From Nocardioides pantholopis (GTDB lineage Bacteria > Actinomycetota > Actinomycetes > Propionibacteriales > Nocardioidaceae): a DNA stretch of 64,000 nt. The number at the start of each line of letters is the position of its first letter. Positions within the stretch are counted from its first letter, which is position 1. The position numbers were made by a program, and so were the translations under genes. The stretch covers positions 2,667,501 through 2,731,500 of the forward strand of contig NZ_CP033324.1 in the NCBI RefSeq assembly GCF_003710085.1. Reading direction: 5' to 3'. Shown here piece after piece: positions 1-8,835 of this stretch. The notes below the pieces were generated by a model, which was given only the letters and a program-made list of their open reading frames with translations, was not told where the DNA came from and did not search any database.

Positions 1-5
1 CCAGA

Positions 6-34
6 ACTTTAGATCAACCCCCGCCGCGGCACAA
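6..34 (-). promoter_or_regulatory. Leftward promoter leaving the window
   Basis: Read on the minus strand, TTGTGC (34 to 29) and TAAAGT (11 to 6) are separated by 17 bp, a good sigma-70-type pair by actinobacterial standards. It lies downstream of the tyrS stop and points out of the window, so it serves a gene to the left that cannot be seen. A stable RNA operon is one possibility because the spacing and -10 are unusually good; this is inference only. Confidence 0.4.
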
Positions 35-87
35 ATCGGTTCGCCGTGACCCCGACCACAGACCCGTTTGAGCAGGTCAGGGCCCTT

Positions 88-1362
88 TCAGCGCACTTCG
101 ACGCCTGCGAAGCGCTTCTTGCCGCGGCGCAGCACCAGCCAGTGGCCTGCCACGAGGTCGGCCTCGGTCGGCACCGCGTCGACGTCCTCGACCCGCACGT
201 TGTTGAGGTAGGCGCCGCCCTCCGTGATCGTGCGGCGGGCCTCCCCCTTGCTCTTGGCCAGGCCCGAGAGCACCAGCAGGTCGACGACGCCAGGCATGGG
301 GGCGTTCCGGTCCACGACTGTCGAGCCGGCCTCCCGCAGGGCGGCCGCCAGCGTCGCTCCCCGCAGACCGCTGAGGTCACCGCCGCCGAACAGAGCGGCG
401 GAGGCTGCCTGGATGCGTGCGGTCTCCTCCGCCCCGTGCACCAACGTGGTGACCTGCTCCGCCAGCGCCTTCTGGCCGGCCCGCAGGAACGGCTTCTCGG
501 CGTGCGTGGCCTCCAGGTCCTCGATCTCCGCACGGGTGAGGAACGTGAAGGCGCGCAGCAGCTCCCCCACCTTCTCGTCCTCGACGTTGAGCCAGAACTG
601 GTAGAAGGCGTACGGCGCCATCATGTCGGCGTCCAGCCACAGGGCGCCGCCCTCGGTCTTGCCGTACTTGGTGCCGTCGGCCTTGGTGATCAGCGGCGTC
701 GCGAACGCGTGGGCGTGTCCCCCGTCAGCGCGCCGGATCAGCTCGACGCCGCCGGTGAGGTTGCCCCACTGGTCCGACCCGCCGAACTGCAGCGTCACCC
801 CGTGGTCGCGGTGGAGGTTGAGGAAGTCCATCGACTGCAGCAGCACGTAGCTGAACTCCGTGTAGCTGATCCCGCCGCCCTCGAGGCGGCGCTTCACGGT
901 CTCCCGGGCCAGCATCCGGTTCACCGGGAAGTGCTTGCCGATGTCGCGCAGGAAGTCGATGGTCGACATCGAGGCGGTCCAGTCGTAGTTGTTGACCATC
1001 GTCGCGCCGTTCTCGCCCTCGAAGGACAGGAACGGCTCGATCTGGCGGCGGACCCGCTCCACCCAGTCCTTGACGGTGTCGAGGGAGTTGAGGATCCGCT
1101 CACCGGAGTCCCGTGGGTCCCCGATCAGGCCGGTGGCGCCGCCGACGAGCACGTACGGCGTGTGGCCGGCGCGCTGGAGCCGCATCGCGGTGACGATCTG
1201 GAGGAGGTTGCCCATGTGCAGGCTCGGCGCGGTCGGGTCGAAGCCCACGTAGTAGCGCACGCTCCCGGAGCACAGCGCCTCGCGCAGCGCGTCGCGGTCC
1301 GTCGAGTGCGCGACCAGGCCGCGCCACTCGAGGTCGTCCAGAAGGGTGGGATCGAGGGACAC
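88..1362 (-). CDS. tyrS: Tyrosyl-tRNA synthetase
   Basis: A class I aminoacyl-tRNA synthetase of 424 residues that charges tRNA-Tyr. The HIGH-like motif appears as HMGN after the YYVGFDPTAPSL segment, the KMSKS-like loop as KYGKT, and the last ~70 residues form an S4 RNA-binding domain (ARRTITEGGAYLNNVRV). Length is normal for bacterial TyrRS. I start at the GTG at 1362 (VSLDPTLL), which has GAAAGG upstream; the frame stays open for 15 more codons to an ATG at 1407, but those residues are not TyrRS-like. It is divergent from the kinase gene at 1502. Confidence 0.96.
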   Translation of the reverse strand: MSLDPTLLDDLEWRGLVAHSTDRDALREALCSGSVRYYVGFDPTAPSLHMGNLLQIVTAMRLQRAGHTPYVLVGGATGLIGDPRDSGERILNSLDTVKDWVERVRRQIEPFLSFEGENGATMVNNYDWTASMSTIDFLRDIGKHFPVNRMLARETVKRRLEGGGISYTEFSYVLLQSMDFLNLHRDHGVTLQFGGSDQWGNLTGGVELIRRADGGHAHAFATPLITKADGTKYGKTEGGALWLDADMMAPYAFYQFWLNVEDEKVGELLRAFTFLTRAEIEDLEATHAEKPFLRAGQKALAEQVTTLVHGAEETARIQAASAALFGGGDLSGLRGATLAAALREAGSTVVDRNAPMPGVVDLLVLSGLAKSKGEARRTITEGGAYLNNVRVEDVDAVPTEADLVAGHWLVLRRGKKRFAGVEVR

Positions 1363-1501
1363 GGAGTGCCTTTCGGGTGCGGTGCTGTCCCTCCAAGACT
1401 GCCCCATGGGGTCGCACGGCGACCACGGGGTTCCCCTCGGACCCGTCTACAGTGGCTCGAAGCCGTGGCACCGAGCTCGCCCGGCGGAAGGAACGAGCAA
1501 G

Positions 1502-2866
1502 GTGATCGCTGGCAGGTACTCGCTCGAGCACGAGATCGGGCGAGGCGGCATGGGGGCCGTGTGGCTGGGCCGCGACGAGGTCCTCGGCCGGCCCGTGGCG
1601 CTCAAGCGACTGGGCATGCCCCTGGAGGGCAGCTCCCCCGACCTGGAGCGAGCCGCACGGGAGGCGCGGCTGGCCGCCCGCCTCAACCACCCGCGCGTGG
1701 TGGCGGTCTTCGACCTGGTCCGCGAGGGCAACGAGCACTGGCTGGTGATGGAGTACGTCGAGGGCTCGACCCTCGCCCAGCTGGTCCGCGACCGGGGGCC
1801 GCTCACGCCGGACCAGGCCGCGCCCGTGCTCGGCCAGGTCGCCGAGGCGCTGGCCGCGGCGCACGCGGCCGGCATCGTGCACCGGGACGTGAAGCCGTCC
1901 AACATCCTGGTCGGACCCCACGGCGAGGTGAAGCTCTCCGACTTCGGCATCGCCCGCGCCGAGGCCGACGCGACCCTGACCCGCACCGGCATGGTCACCG
2001 GCTCCCCCGCCTACCTCGCCCCCGAAGTCGCATCCGGGCACCCCGCCACCGAGGCCAGCGACATCTGGTCGCTCGGCGCGACCCTCTTCCACGCCCTGGC
2101 CGGCGCTCCGCCGTACGAGGTGAGCGAGAACGTGCTCGGCGCGCTCTACCGGATCGTGCACGAGGACCCGCCCCGGCTCCCGGACGCGGGCTGGCTGTCG
2201 CCGCTGCTCGCGGCCACGATGACGCACGACCCGGCCGAGCGGTGGCCGGCAGCCCGAGTGCGGGAGTACCTGGCGGCCGGCCCGGCCGACCTGGCCCCGC
2301 TCCGCTCGTCGCGAGCTGCCCGCACCCCCCGCCCCGACCCGGACCGGGCCCGCACCCGGGCCGTTCCGGCCGTCCCCGCGGCCGGGGCGCGCAGCCGCCG
2401 CCGCGCGCCGGTCCTGCCGCTCTTCATGGGCCTCGCGGTGGTGGCGCTGCTGGCGGTCGTCGCGGTGGCGATCGGCCGCGACGCCGGCGACGGCGGCCGA
2501 CCCGCGGCCGCCGAGACCTCCGCCCCCAGGTCCCCCAGCCCCACCGTGGCCCCGGGGCCCACGGCGGCCGGGATGCGCAGCTTCGTCGAGAACTACCTGC
2601 GCACCGCCGCCGAGGATCCCGAGGCCGGATACGCGATGCTCACCCCCGGCTTCCAGGACCAGAGCAATGGGCTCACGGGGTACACCTCGTTCTGGGGCGA
2701 CGTGGTCTGGGTCGACGCCATCCGGATCACCGAGGCCGACCCCGAGACGCTCGAGGTGGGCTACACCTACACCTACCAGGTCGCCTCGGGAGCGCCGCAC
2801 AGCGAGGGCGTCCGGCTGCGGCTCGCGTACGACGACGGGCGCTACCTGATCGCGGCCGAGGCCTGA
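1502..2866 (+). CDS. Membrane Ser/Thr protein kinase (PknB-like catalytic domain)
   Basis: A 454-residue eukaryote-like kinase. Residues 5-260 hold the catalytic domain: glycine loop GRGGMGAV, VALK with Lys35, HRDVKPSN with Asp129, and DFG at 147-149 followed by a Thr-rich activation loop. A basic Pro/Arg linker leads to one membrane segment at about 304-325, and the remaining ~130 residues should lie outside. That outer domain has no PASTA repeats and resembles a small NTF2-like sensor fold at best. The GTG at 1502 is chosen because GGAAGGA lies 10 bp upstream; a TACAGT -10 box is at 1448-1453. Substrates cannot be inferred. Confidence 0.9.
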   Translation: MIAGRYSLEHEIGRGGMGAVWLGRDEVLGRPVALKRLGMPLEGSSPDLERAAREARLAARLNHPRVVAVFDLVREGNEHWLVMEYVEGSTLAQLVRDRGPLTPDQAAPVLGQVAEALAAAHAAGIVHRDVKPSNILVGPHGEVKLSDFGIARAEADATLTRTGMVTGSPAYLAPEVASGHPATEASDIWSLGATLFHALAGAPPYEVSENVLGALYRIVHEDPPRLPDAGWLSPLLAATMTHDPAERWPAARVREYLAAGPADLAPLRSSRAARTPRPDPDRARTRAVPAVPAAGARSRRRAPVLPLFMGLAVVALLAVVAVAIGRDAGDGGRPAAAETSAPRSPSPTVAPGPTAAGMRSFVENYLRTAAEDPEAGYAMLTPGFQDQSNGLTGYTSFWGDVVWVDAIRITEADPETLEVGYTYTYQVASGAPHSEGVRLRLAYDDGRYLIAAEA

Positions 2867-2938
2867 CCCGTCCACCTCGGCACGCACCGCACGCGGACGG
2901 CGGCGCTCCCCCCTAGGGTGTGCTCCCGGGGAGGTGGC

Positions 2939-5707
2939 ATGGAGCTCGCTGCGCTGCATCGAGAGATTCTGGAGCGGTCCACGGACGGCATCTGGGTCCA
3001 CGACCTGGCGGGACGCACCATCTACGCCAACCCCGAGATCGCGCGCCTGTACGGCGCCCCCGCCTCCGAGTCGGTCGGGCTGACCGTGTTCGACATGCTC
3101 GACGAGATCGGCCGGGGGCAGTTCGCGGCCCATCTGGAGGACGTGCGCGCCGGGCGGGTCCCCGACGGCGAGGTCGAGGTGGAGGTCCAGCTCGTGCGCC
3201 GCGACGGCACCCCGACCTGGGTGATCGTGCGCGAGAGCGTCCTGCGCGGCCCGGACGGCCGGCCGACGGCGCTGCTGCACCGCCTCAGCGGGTACGACGA
3301 GCGCCGGCGCACCCTCGAGGAGCTGCGCAGCAGCCGCGGCCGGCTGGCCGAGGCCCAGCGGATCGCGCGGATCGGCAGCTGGGAGTGGGACGTCACCGCC
3401 GACGTGGTGACGCTGTCCCCGGAGCTGCTGGACCTCTACGGGCTCGCCTCGCGGGCCGGGGTCGTCGACTACGCGGGCTTCCTGGACCTGGTGCACGCCG
3501 AGGACCGGTCCGGCGTCGACCGTGCCGTCCACGACGCGCTGGCCGGCGCCGGCGAGCTCGGGTTCCTGGCCCGGATGCGGGGCCGCGACGGGTGGGTGTG
3601 GACCCGCGGACGCGGGGTGGTCCACCGCGACTCCGTCGGAGGCGTCCGGATGGCGGGGACCCACCAGGACGTTAGCGAGACCCAGCAGGCCTACGAGGCG
3701 CTGGAGGTCCAGCTCGGCCAGAACGCTCTCCTGCACTCGGTGGCGACCGCCGCCAACGAGTCCGGATCGCTCCTCGACGTCCTGCGCCAGGCCCGGACGC
3801 TGCTGCTGCGCCACGACCAGTGGGAGCGCGGCCGGGCGTTCCGGCCCGCCGACGACGAGGACGGCGTCGTCCCGCTGCCCCTGGACCCGGCGGACGTCCA
3901 CGAGGACGGGGCATCGGACGGCCAGGCGGCGGTCGAGCGGGACCTCGCCGAGGAGGCGGCGCGCCGGCGGGAGCCCTGCTGGGACGACGCGCAGCGCACC
4001 ATAGCCTTCCCGGTGGTCCTCGACGAGGGCGTGTGCGCGGTCGTCACGATCACCGCGTCGGCCCGCCTGCGCAGCCTGGAGCTGGTCCGGCCACTGGTCG
4101 AGCAGGTGGCGGTCCAGGTCGCGCGGGTCGCCGAGCGCGAGCGGGCGCAGCAGCAGCTCGCCGACGCCCGCGACCAGGCGATGGCGGCGTCCCGGCAGAA
4201 GTCGGAGTTCCTCGCGACGATGAGCCACGAGCTCCGCACGCCGCTCAACGGCGTGCTCGGGCTGACCGACCTGCTGGTGCGCACGGGGCTCGATCCGGAG
4301 CGGCTCCGGCTGGCCTCCGGGGTCCAGGCGGCCAGCCGGGCGCTGCTCGGGCTGATCAACGACGTCCTGGACTTCGCCCAGCTCCAGGCCGGAACCCTGG
4401 AGCTGTCCCTGTCGGACTTCGACGTCCGCGGGCTGGTCGACGACGTGACCGGGCCCCTCGCCGAGAGCGCCGAATCCAAGGGGCTGGCACTCACGGTGAC
4501 CTGCGGGCCCGGCGTACCGGCGGCCCTGAGGGGTGACGTCGGCCGGATCGGCCAGGTGCTGGCCAACGTCGTCTCGAACGCGGTGAAGTTCACCGACCGC
4601 GGCGCGGTGACTGTCGACGTGGGCGCGTCGCCCGTCGGCGCGGACGGCGTCCTGCTGTGCGTCGAGGTCGCCGACACCGGGGTGGGCATCGAGCCCGGCT
4701 TGGTGGAGGCGATGTTCCAGCCGTTCACGCAGGCCGACACCTCGTCGACCCGGGTCTTCGGGGGCGCCGGCCTGGGGCTCGGGATCGCCCGCGAGATCAC
4801 CCGCGCGCTCGGCGGCGAGCTGGCGTACGCCGCGCGCCCCGAGGGCGGGAGCGTCTTTACGATCAGCGTGCCCGTCTCCGTGGCCTCCCCGCCGGCGTCG
4901 GTGAGCGCCCCGGCCGACCCCGTCGGCGCGCGGTCGCGGTCCCGGGTCCTCGTCGTCGAGGACAACCCCGTCAACCAGCTGGTCGCGACCGGCATGCTCG
5001 AAGCGGTGGGGTACGCCGTCCGGACCGCCGTGGACGGCGTGGACGCGCTGGAGATCCTCGCCGAGGAGCAGTACGACGCGATCCTGATGGACGTGCAGAT
5101 GCCGCGCCTGGACGGCTACGACACGACCCGCGAGCTGCGCTTGCGGGAGCCCCCCGGCGTCCGGGTGCCGGTCATCGCGATGACCGCCGCCGCCCGCGAC
5201 GGCGAGCGCGAGCGGTGCCTCGCCGCCGGCATGGACGACTTCCTCACCAAGCCCGTGGACCCCGCCGCCCTGGTGACGGTCCTCGGCCGGTGGCTGGACC
5301 CGCCAGTCTCCGTTCCCCCCACCCAGGAGAAATCCGTGACCTCGTCCTCCCCCCTGGACGCACTCGACGTCGAGCGGCTCGAGATGCTGCGCGACCTCGA
5401 CCCGGGCAACACGACCTACCTCGACCGCGCGATCGGCAACTTCGCGGCCAACGCGGAGCCGGCCGTCGCGCTGATCCGCGAGGCCATCGCGGCCCGGGAC
5501 GCCGTCGCCCTGCGCGCGGCGGCCCACAAGCTCGCCGGCAGCGCGCTCAACCTCGGCGTCCCGTCCGCGGGCGAGGCCGCCCGAGCCCTGGAGTCCCTCG
5601 GCGACGCCGGGACGACCGAGGGTGCCGAGGAGCTGGTCGCACCGCTCGAGGACGCGCTGCGGAGGGGCCTGGAGGCGCTGCGCGCCTTCCAGCAGAGCTA
5701 CTCCTGA
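2939..5707 (+). CDS. Hybrid histidine kinase, PAS-PAS-GAF-HisKA-HATPase-REC-Hpt
   Basis: A 922-residue soluble hybrid sensor kinase without membrane segments. In order: a PAS domain (about 1-115), a second PAS with PAC (about 135-250), a GAF-like region (255-400), HisKA with the phospho-acceptor His430 in SHELRTP, HATPase (DTGVGIEPG, GAGLGLGIA), a receiver with Asp718 in LMDVQMPR, and a C-terminal Hpt with His863 in AAAHKLAG. All phosphorelay sites are present, so it can run an internal His-Asp-His relay; its final response regulator is not adjacent. The ATG at 2939 follows GGGGAGG, with a TAGGGT -10 at 2914-2919. Its 3' end overlaps the convergent gene by 10 bp. Confidence 0.92.
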   Translation: MELAALHREILERSTDGIWVHDLAGRTIYANPEIARLYGAPASESVGLTVFDMLDEIGRGQFAAHLEDVRAGRVPDGEVEVEVQLVRRDGTPTWVIVRESVLRGPDGRPTALLHRLSGYDERRRTLEELRSSRGRLAEAQRIARIGSWEWDVTADVVTLSPELLDLYGLASRAGVVDYAGFLDLVHAEDRSGVDRAVHDALAGAGELGFLARMRGRDGWVWTRGRGVVHRDSVGGVRMAGTHQDVSETQQAYEALEVQLGQNALLHSVATAANESGSLLDVLRQARTLLLRHDQWERGRAFRPADDEDGVVPLPLDPADVHEDGASDGQAAVERDLAEEAARRREPCWDDAQRTIAFPVVLDEGVCAVVTITASARLRSLELVRPLVEQVAVQVARVAERERAQQQLADARDQAMAASRQKSEFLATMSHELRTPLNGVLGLTDLLVRTGLDPERLRLASGVQAASRALLGLINDVLDFAQLQAGTLELSLSDFDVRGLVDDVTGPLAESAESKGLALTVTCGPGVPAALRGDVGRIGQVLANVVSNAVKFTDRGAVTVDVGASPVGADGVLLCVEVADTGVGIEPGLVEAMFQPFTQADTSSTRVFGGAGLGLGIAREITRALGGELAYAARPEGGSVFTISVPVSVASPPASVSAPADPVGARSRSRVLVVEDNPVNQLVATGMLEAVGYAVRTAVDGVDALEILAEEQYDAILMDVQMPRLDGYDTTRELRLREPPGVRVPVIAMTAAARDGERERCLAAGMDDFLTKPVDPAALVTVLGRWLDPPVSVPPTQEKSVTSSSPLDALDVERLEMLRDLDPGNTTYLDRAIGNFAANAEPAVALIREAIAARDAVALRAAAHKLAGSALNLGVPSAGEAARALESLGDAGTTEGAEELVAPLEDALRRGLEALRAFQQSYS

Positions 5708-6510
5708 CCGCCGGCCCGCTCACCCGCTGCGAGCGGGATGGTCGCTCCGCGCGCCACGGTGCGGACCTGGGTCTGCACGGCCCGCTCGTCGCAGGCTCTC
5801 AGGAAGTCCGAGAGCGGTGAGCGGAAGACCGTGTAGTCGTCGTGGTGCACCGGCACCGTGACCGCGGGGCGCAGCAGCGTCACCAGGTCCGCGCCCTGGT
5901 CGCCGTCCATCGTGACCAGCAGCCCCAGGGCACGGGTGCCGCCCAGGTGCAGCACGGCTGCGTCGAGGGGGCCGGTGCGCTCGACGATCTCGCGCAGCCA
6001 GGGCCGGCACAGCGTGTCGCCGCTGAGGTAGCCGCGCCACGGGGCGCCGCCGGCCCGGCTCAGCTCGAGCACGGTGCCCATCACCGGCGGCATCAGGTGC
6101 CGGGCGATCCCGGGCCCGTGCTGGCCCGGCACTGCGGTGACTCCCAGGCGCCAGTCGCCGTCGACGAGCTCGTGGGTCTCCCACGTCGTCATCCCCCGCG
6201 CCGAGCCGAACCCCCAGGAGCGCAGCTTCCGGCCGGCCGCCGGGGTGGTCAGCACCGGCAGTCCGCGGTCCAGCTCGCGCCGGGCGATCCGGTCGAAGTG
6301 GTCCCCGTGCAGGTGGGAGAGGACGACCGCGTCGAGCTCGGGAAGCTCGTACGGCTGACGCGACGGCTCGGTGAGCCGCTTGGAGAACAGCCCCTTGCCC
6401 AGGTAGGCCCGCTGCCCCCGGTGCAGGAAGTTCGGGTCCGTGAGCAGCGTGAATGGACCCAGCCGCAACAGGGTGGTCGCGGTGCCGAGAAACTCCAGAC
6501 TGGTCTGCAT
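5698..6510 (-). CDS. MBL-fold metallohydrolase (UlaG/RomA-like)
   Basis: A 270-residue metallo-beta-lactamase-fold protein. The metal motif HLHGDH (His66, His68, Asp70, His71) is intact, with later ligands around GQHGPG and SGDTL and a C-terminal HHDDY. The order fits the lipid/L-ascorbate hydrolase-like branch of the fold (NAPE-PLD/RomA/UlaG type) rather than a true beta-lactamase. The ATG at 6510 has a perfect AGGAGG. The gene converges on the hybrid kinase and shares 10 bp with its end. The substrate is unknown. Confidence 0.85.
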   Translation of the reverse strand: MQTSLEFLGTATTLLRLGPFTLLTDPNFLHRGQRAYLGKGLFSKRLTEPSRQPYELPELDAVVLSHLHGDHFDRIARRELDRGLPVLTTPAAGRKLRSWGFGSARGMTTWETHELVDGDWRLGVTAVPGQHGPGIARHLMPPVMGTVLELSRAGGAPWRGYLSGDTLCRPWLREIVERTGPLDAAVLHLGGTRALGLLVTMDGDQGADLVTLLRPAVTVPVHHDDYTVFRSPLSDFLRACDERAVQTQVRTVARGATIPLAAGERAGGQE

Positions 6511-6652
6511 CCGCTCCTCCTGGGGTGGGGGCGTCCGGGTGCCCCCGGGCGGGGGTCCGCAAACGGCGTCCGGCCGGGGCAGGCGTCGGCGCAGGACCGG
6601 GTGGGTACGGGGCCGGGGAGGCGGCGCCGGACGGCGCCGGGAGGGAGCCCCC

Positions 6653-6865
6653 GTGAAGAGCATCATCACGATCGTCGTCGTCGTCTGGCTGGCCATCGGC
6701 GTCGCCGCTGCGTTCCAGCGCGGCTACTTCGGCGACGACCGCGAGGTCAGCTGCAAGAGCGCCGGCGACACCGCGCTGACCATCGTCGCGGGCCCGCTGA
6801 ACTACCTCGGGGTGAACCCGAAGATCGACTGCGCCGACGTGGACGTGCCCGAACCGTCCCAGTGA
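6653..6865 (+). CDS. Small membrane-anchored protein, function unknown
   Basis: A 70-residue protein beginning at a GTG with GGGAGGGAG upstream. An N-terminal hydrophobic helix (IITIVVVVWLAIGVAAAF) is followed by about 45 residues with two cysteines (SCKSAG, KIDCAD) that could form one disulfide outside the membrane. This plan of one helix, a short cysteine pair and an acidic tail is common in actinobacterial envelope proteins. I do not recognise a named family. Confidence 0.65.
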   Translation: MKSIITIVVVVWLAIGVAAAFQRGYFGDDREVSCKSAGDTALTIVAGPLNYLGVNPKIDCADVDVPEPSQ

Positions 6866-6906
6866 CGATTCCGGGGACGATTCCAGGGAACGACCGGCCG
6901 ACCTCG

Positions 6907-6980
6907 TAGGGCGGGTGGGGCTCGAACCCACGACCCAGGGATTATGAGTCCCTTGCTCTGACCGACTGAGCTACCGCCCC
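6907..6980 (-). tRNA. tRNA with anticodon CAT (Met, elongator; or Ile2)
   Basis: The minus strand folds into a full 74-nt cloverleaf: acceptor GGGGCGG/CCGCCCT (one G-U), D arm GCTC/GAGC, anticodon stem AGGGA/TCCCT with loop CTCATAA, T arm GTGGG-TTCGAGC-CCCAC, discriminator A. CCA is not encoded. CAT with this loop fits elongator tRNA-Met or the lysidine-modified tRNA-Ile2; the initiator is excluded because it lacks the three-G-C anticodon stem signature. Confidence 0.93.
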
Positions 6981-7061
6981 GCGCGCGGCAGCCTAGTCGG
7001 GCGGATCCCTCGGGCCCGGGCAGGGCCGGCACGCCCGGCTCCCCCGCGCGGCGGGGGCGAG

Positions 7062-7106
7062 ATCCGTCGTGCGACCGATGCGTGCCCTCCCGGGGCGTCC
7101 TAGCGT
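7062..7106 (+). promoter_or_regulatory. Cluster dyad + TAGCGT promoter (site 1)
   Basis: The dyad ATCCGTCGTGCGACCGAT (7062-7079) has arms that match at 7 of 8 positions. It is followed after 21 bp by TAGCGT (7101-7106). This is the first of seven copies of one dyad/-10 arrangement in the window and drives the 66-residue membrane protein at 7155. Confidence 0.7.
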
Positions 7107-7154
7107 CGAGGACAGCAGCACGACCGACCTGTCCCCTGCACCTGGAGGTGCGTC

Positions 7155-7355
7155 ATGGCCACGGCGCCGCGCAGCAAGACCTTTGACCTGATGAAGCTCG
7201 CGATCTGCGTCGGGATCGGCGTCGCGCTCGGGATCGTCTTCCGCGACGATGCCCCGTCCGGCCTCTCGTCCATGGGCCTCGGGCCGGCCATCGGCGTCGG
7301 TGTCGCCTACCTGTGGAGCAAGCCCGAGCGCGAGGCCGCGTCCCGGCGCGCCTGA
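7155..7355 (+). CDS. Small two-helix membrane protein, cluster-regulated
   Basis: A 66-residue protein with a charged N-terminus (TAPRSKTFD), two hydrophobic stretches (about 13-27 and 38-53) and a basic C-terminus, so a helical hairpin in the membrane. GGAGGTG precedes the ATG. It carries the same dyad promoter as the precursor genes and the exporter, placing it in the lanthipeptide regulon. A role in self-protection or in signalling to the adjacent histidine kinase is possible; neither is shown by the sequence. Confidence 0.7.
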   Translation: MATAPRSKTFDLMKLAICVGIGVALGIVFRDDAPSGLSSMGLGPAIGVGVAYLWSKPEREAASRRA

Positions 7356-7470
7356 GGTTCCCGCCACGGCCTTCCGACGGCGACGTTTCGCGCGCCTGCG
7401 CCGGTGGCACGATCCCGGCACATCATCGTCACAGGGGTCGGCACGCCGTACCTGAGCACCGGGGGGCTTC

Positions 7471-8781
7471 GTGGTCAGGAACGGTCTCCCGGGTGCCGTG
7501 GCCCGGTTCTTCGGAATCGGCTACGGCTGGGACCGGCCCCTCCAGCGGCGCCGCGCTCTGCGCTGGGACCTCGTCGTGGCCCTGTGCTACGCGGCCGGCG
7601 CGTTGCTCTCCCTGGAGACCAGCCGCAGCCTGGGCGCCATCACCGACAGCGACCTCAGCCGCGGCTGGCAGTACCTGTGGATCGCGGTCCCGGCGCTCTC
7701 GCTGGTGGTACGCCGGGTCCTGCCGCTCTACACGCTGGCCCTGGCCTGTGCCCACCTGGCCCTGACCGCCTGGCTGGCTCCCGAGCTCTCCGGTGTCTTC
7801 GCCGCCCAGTTCTACTACTTCTTCGTGCTCTTCACTGCGGTCGCCTGGTCGCACGACCGCCGTCTCGCCGCCGTGATGAGCATCGTCTTCGCCGCGGTGA
7901 CGTCGACGTGGGTGCTCGCCGAGGTGCTGGTGCGCGACACCCTCGACCCCTTCGACCGGCTGCCCGACACCGGGCCGTTCTCGCCGACGGTCGCCGCCGC
8001 GATCTCGATTGCCCTGACGAGCGCCACCCTCTTCTGCAGCACCGTCGGCGCCGGGGCCCTGACCTGGCGGGCCGCGTTCCGCGCCGCCCGGTCCCGGGAG
8101 CAGGCACTGACGATCGTCGACCAGGCCGACCGGCTCAGCGAGCAGGCCGTGACCTCCGAGCGCCTGCGGATCGCGCGGGAGCTGCACGACGTCGTGGGTC
8201 ACCACGTGGCGGTGATCGGGATCCAGACCGCTGCCGCCCGCCGTACCTTCGAGGTCTCACCCGAGCAGGCCACGACCGCGATGCTGCAGTCCGAGGAGAC
8301 CGCCCGCTCGGCCACCCGGGACCTGCGGCTGATCCTCACCGCCCTGCGCGGGCGCGACGACCACCACGACGCCGCCGGTCCGCAGCCGGGGCTCTCCAGC
8401 ATCGACGAGACCATCGAGTCCTTCGAGCAGCTGGGGCTCACCGTCGAGCTCAAGGACACCGGGGACCTGGAGTCGGTTCCGATGGCCGTCGGCCTCGCGC
8501 TGCACCGCATCCTCCAGGAGTCACTCACCAACGTGCGCCGCCACTCCACCGCCGACCACGTCGACGTGCGCCTCGACGTCACCAGCACCGGGCCGGACGC
8601 CGGGACGGCGAGCCTGACCGTGGGCGACAACGGGCGCCCACGCGGCGGCACCTCCGGCAGCCAGGTCGGTCTCGTCGGCATGCGGGAGCGCGCGCTGCTC
8701 CACCACGGCACCCTGCGCACCTCGACCACCGCCACCGGTGGCTTCGAGGTCGCGGTCAACCTCGAGTGGGGAGCCGAGTAG
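7471..8781 (+). CDS. NarL-type sensor histidine kinase (HisKA_3)
   Basis: A 436-residue membrane kinase. The first ~200 residues hold about six hydrophobic segments with short loops, so sensing is probably in or near the membrane. HisKA_3 follows with ARELHDVVGHH (phospho-acceptor His239), and the last 100 residues form the HATPase (DNGRPRGG, GLVGMRERA). The start is the GTG at 7471. It lies 54 bp before the response regulator at 8836 and is its evident partner. The dyad seen before other cluster genes is absent here, so the sensor is probably expressed constitutively. Confidence 0.9.
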   Translation: MVRNGLPGAVARFFGIGYGWDRPLQRRRALRWDLVVALCYAAGALLSLETSRSLGAITDSDLSRGWQYLWIAVPALSLVVRRVLPLYTLALACAHLALTAWLAPELSGVFAAQFYYFFVLFTAVAWSHDRRLAAVMSIVFAAVTSTWVLAEVLVRDTLDPFDRLPDTGPFSPTVAAAISIALTSATLFCSTVGAGALTWRAAFRAARSREQALTIVDQADRLSEQAVTSERLRIARELHDVVGHHVAVIGIQTAAARRTFEVSPEQATTAMLQSEETARSATRDLRLILTALRGRDDHHDAAGPQPGLSSIDETIESFEQLGLTVELKDTGDLESVPMAVGLALHRILQESLTNVRRHSTADHVDVRLDVTSTGPDAGTASLTVGDNGRPRGGTSGSQVGLVGMRERALLHHGTLRTSTTATGGFEVAVNLEWGAE

Positions 8782-8835
8782 GACATGCCGGACCTCTGTG
8801 AGCCCGCCCCGCACGACCTCCAGGAAGGAGGGCCG

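Noticed and set aside
46..5527. Very long open frames opposite or out of frame with tyrS and the two kinases (up to 1475 codons)
   Set aside because: They are Arg/Gly/Pro-rich, match no family and lie antisense to well-recognised genes; this is the usual effect of high GC content.
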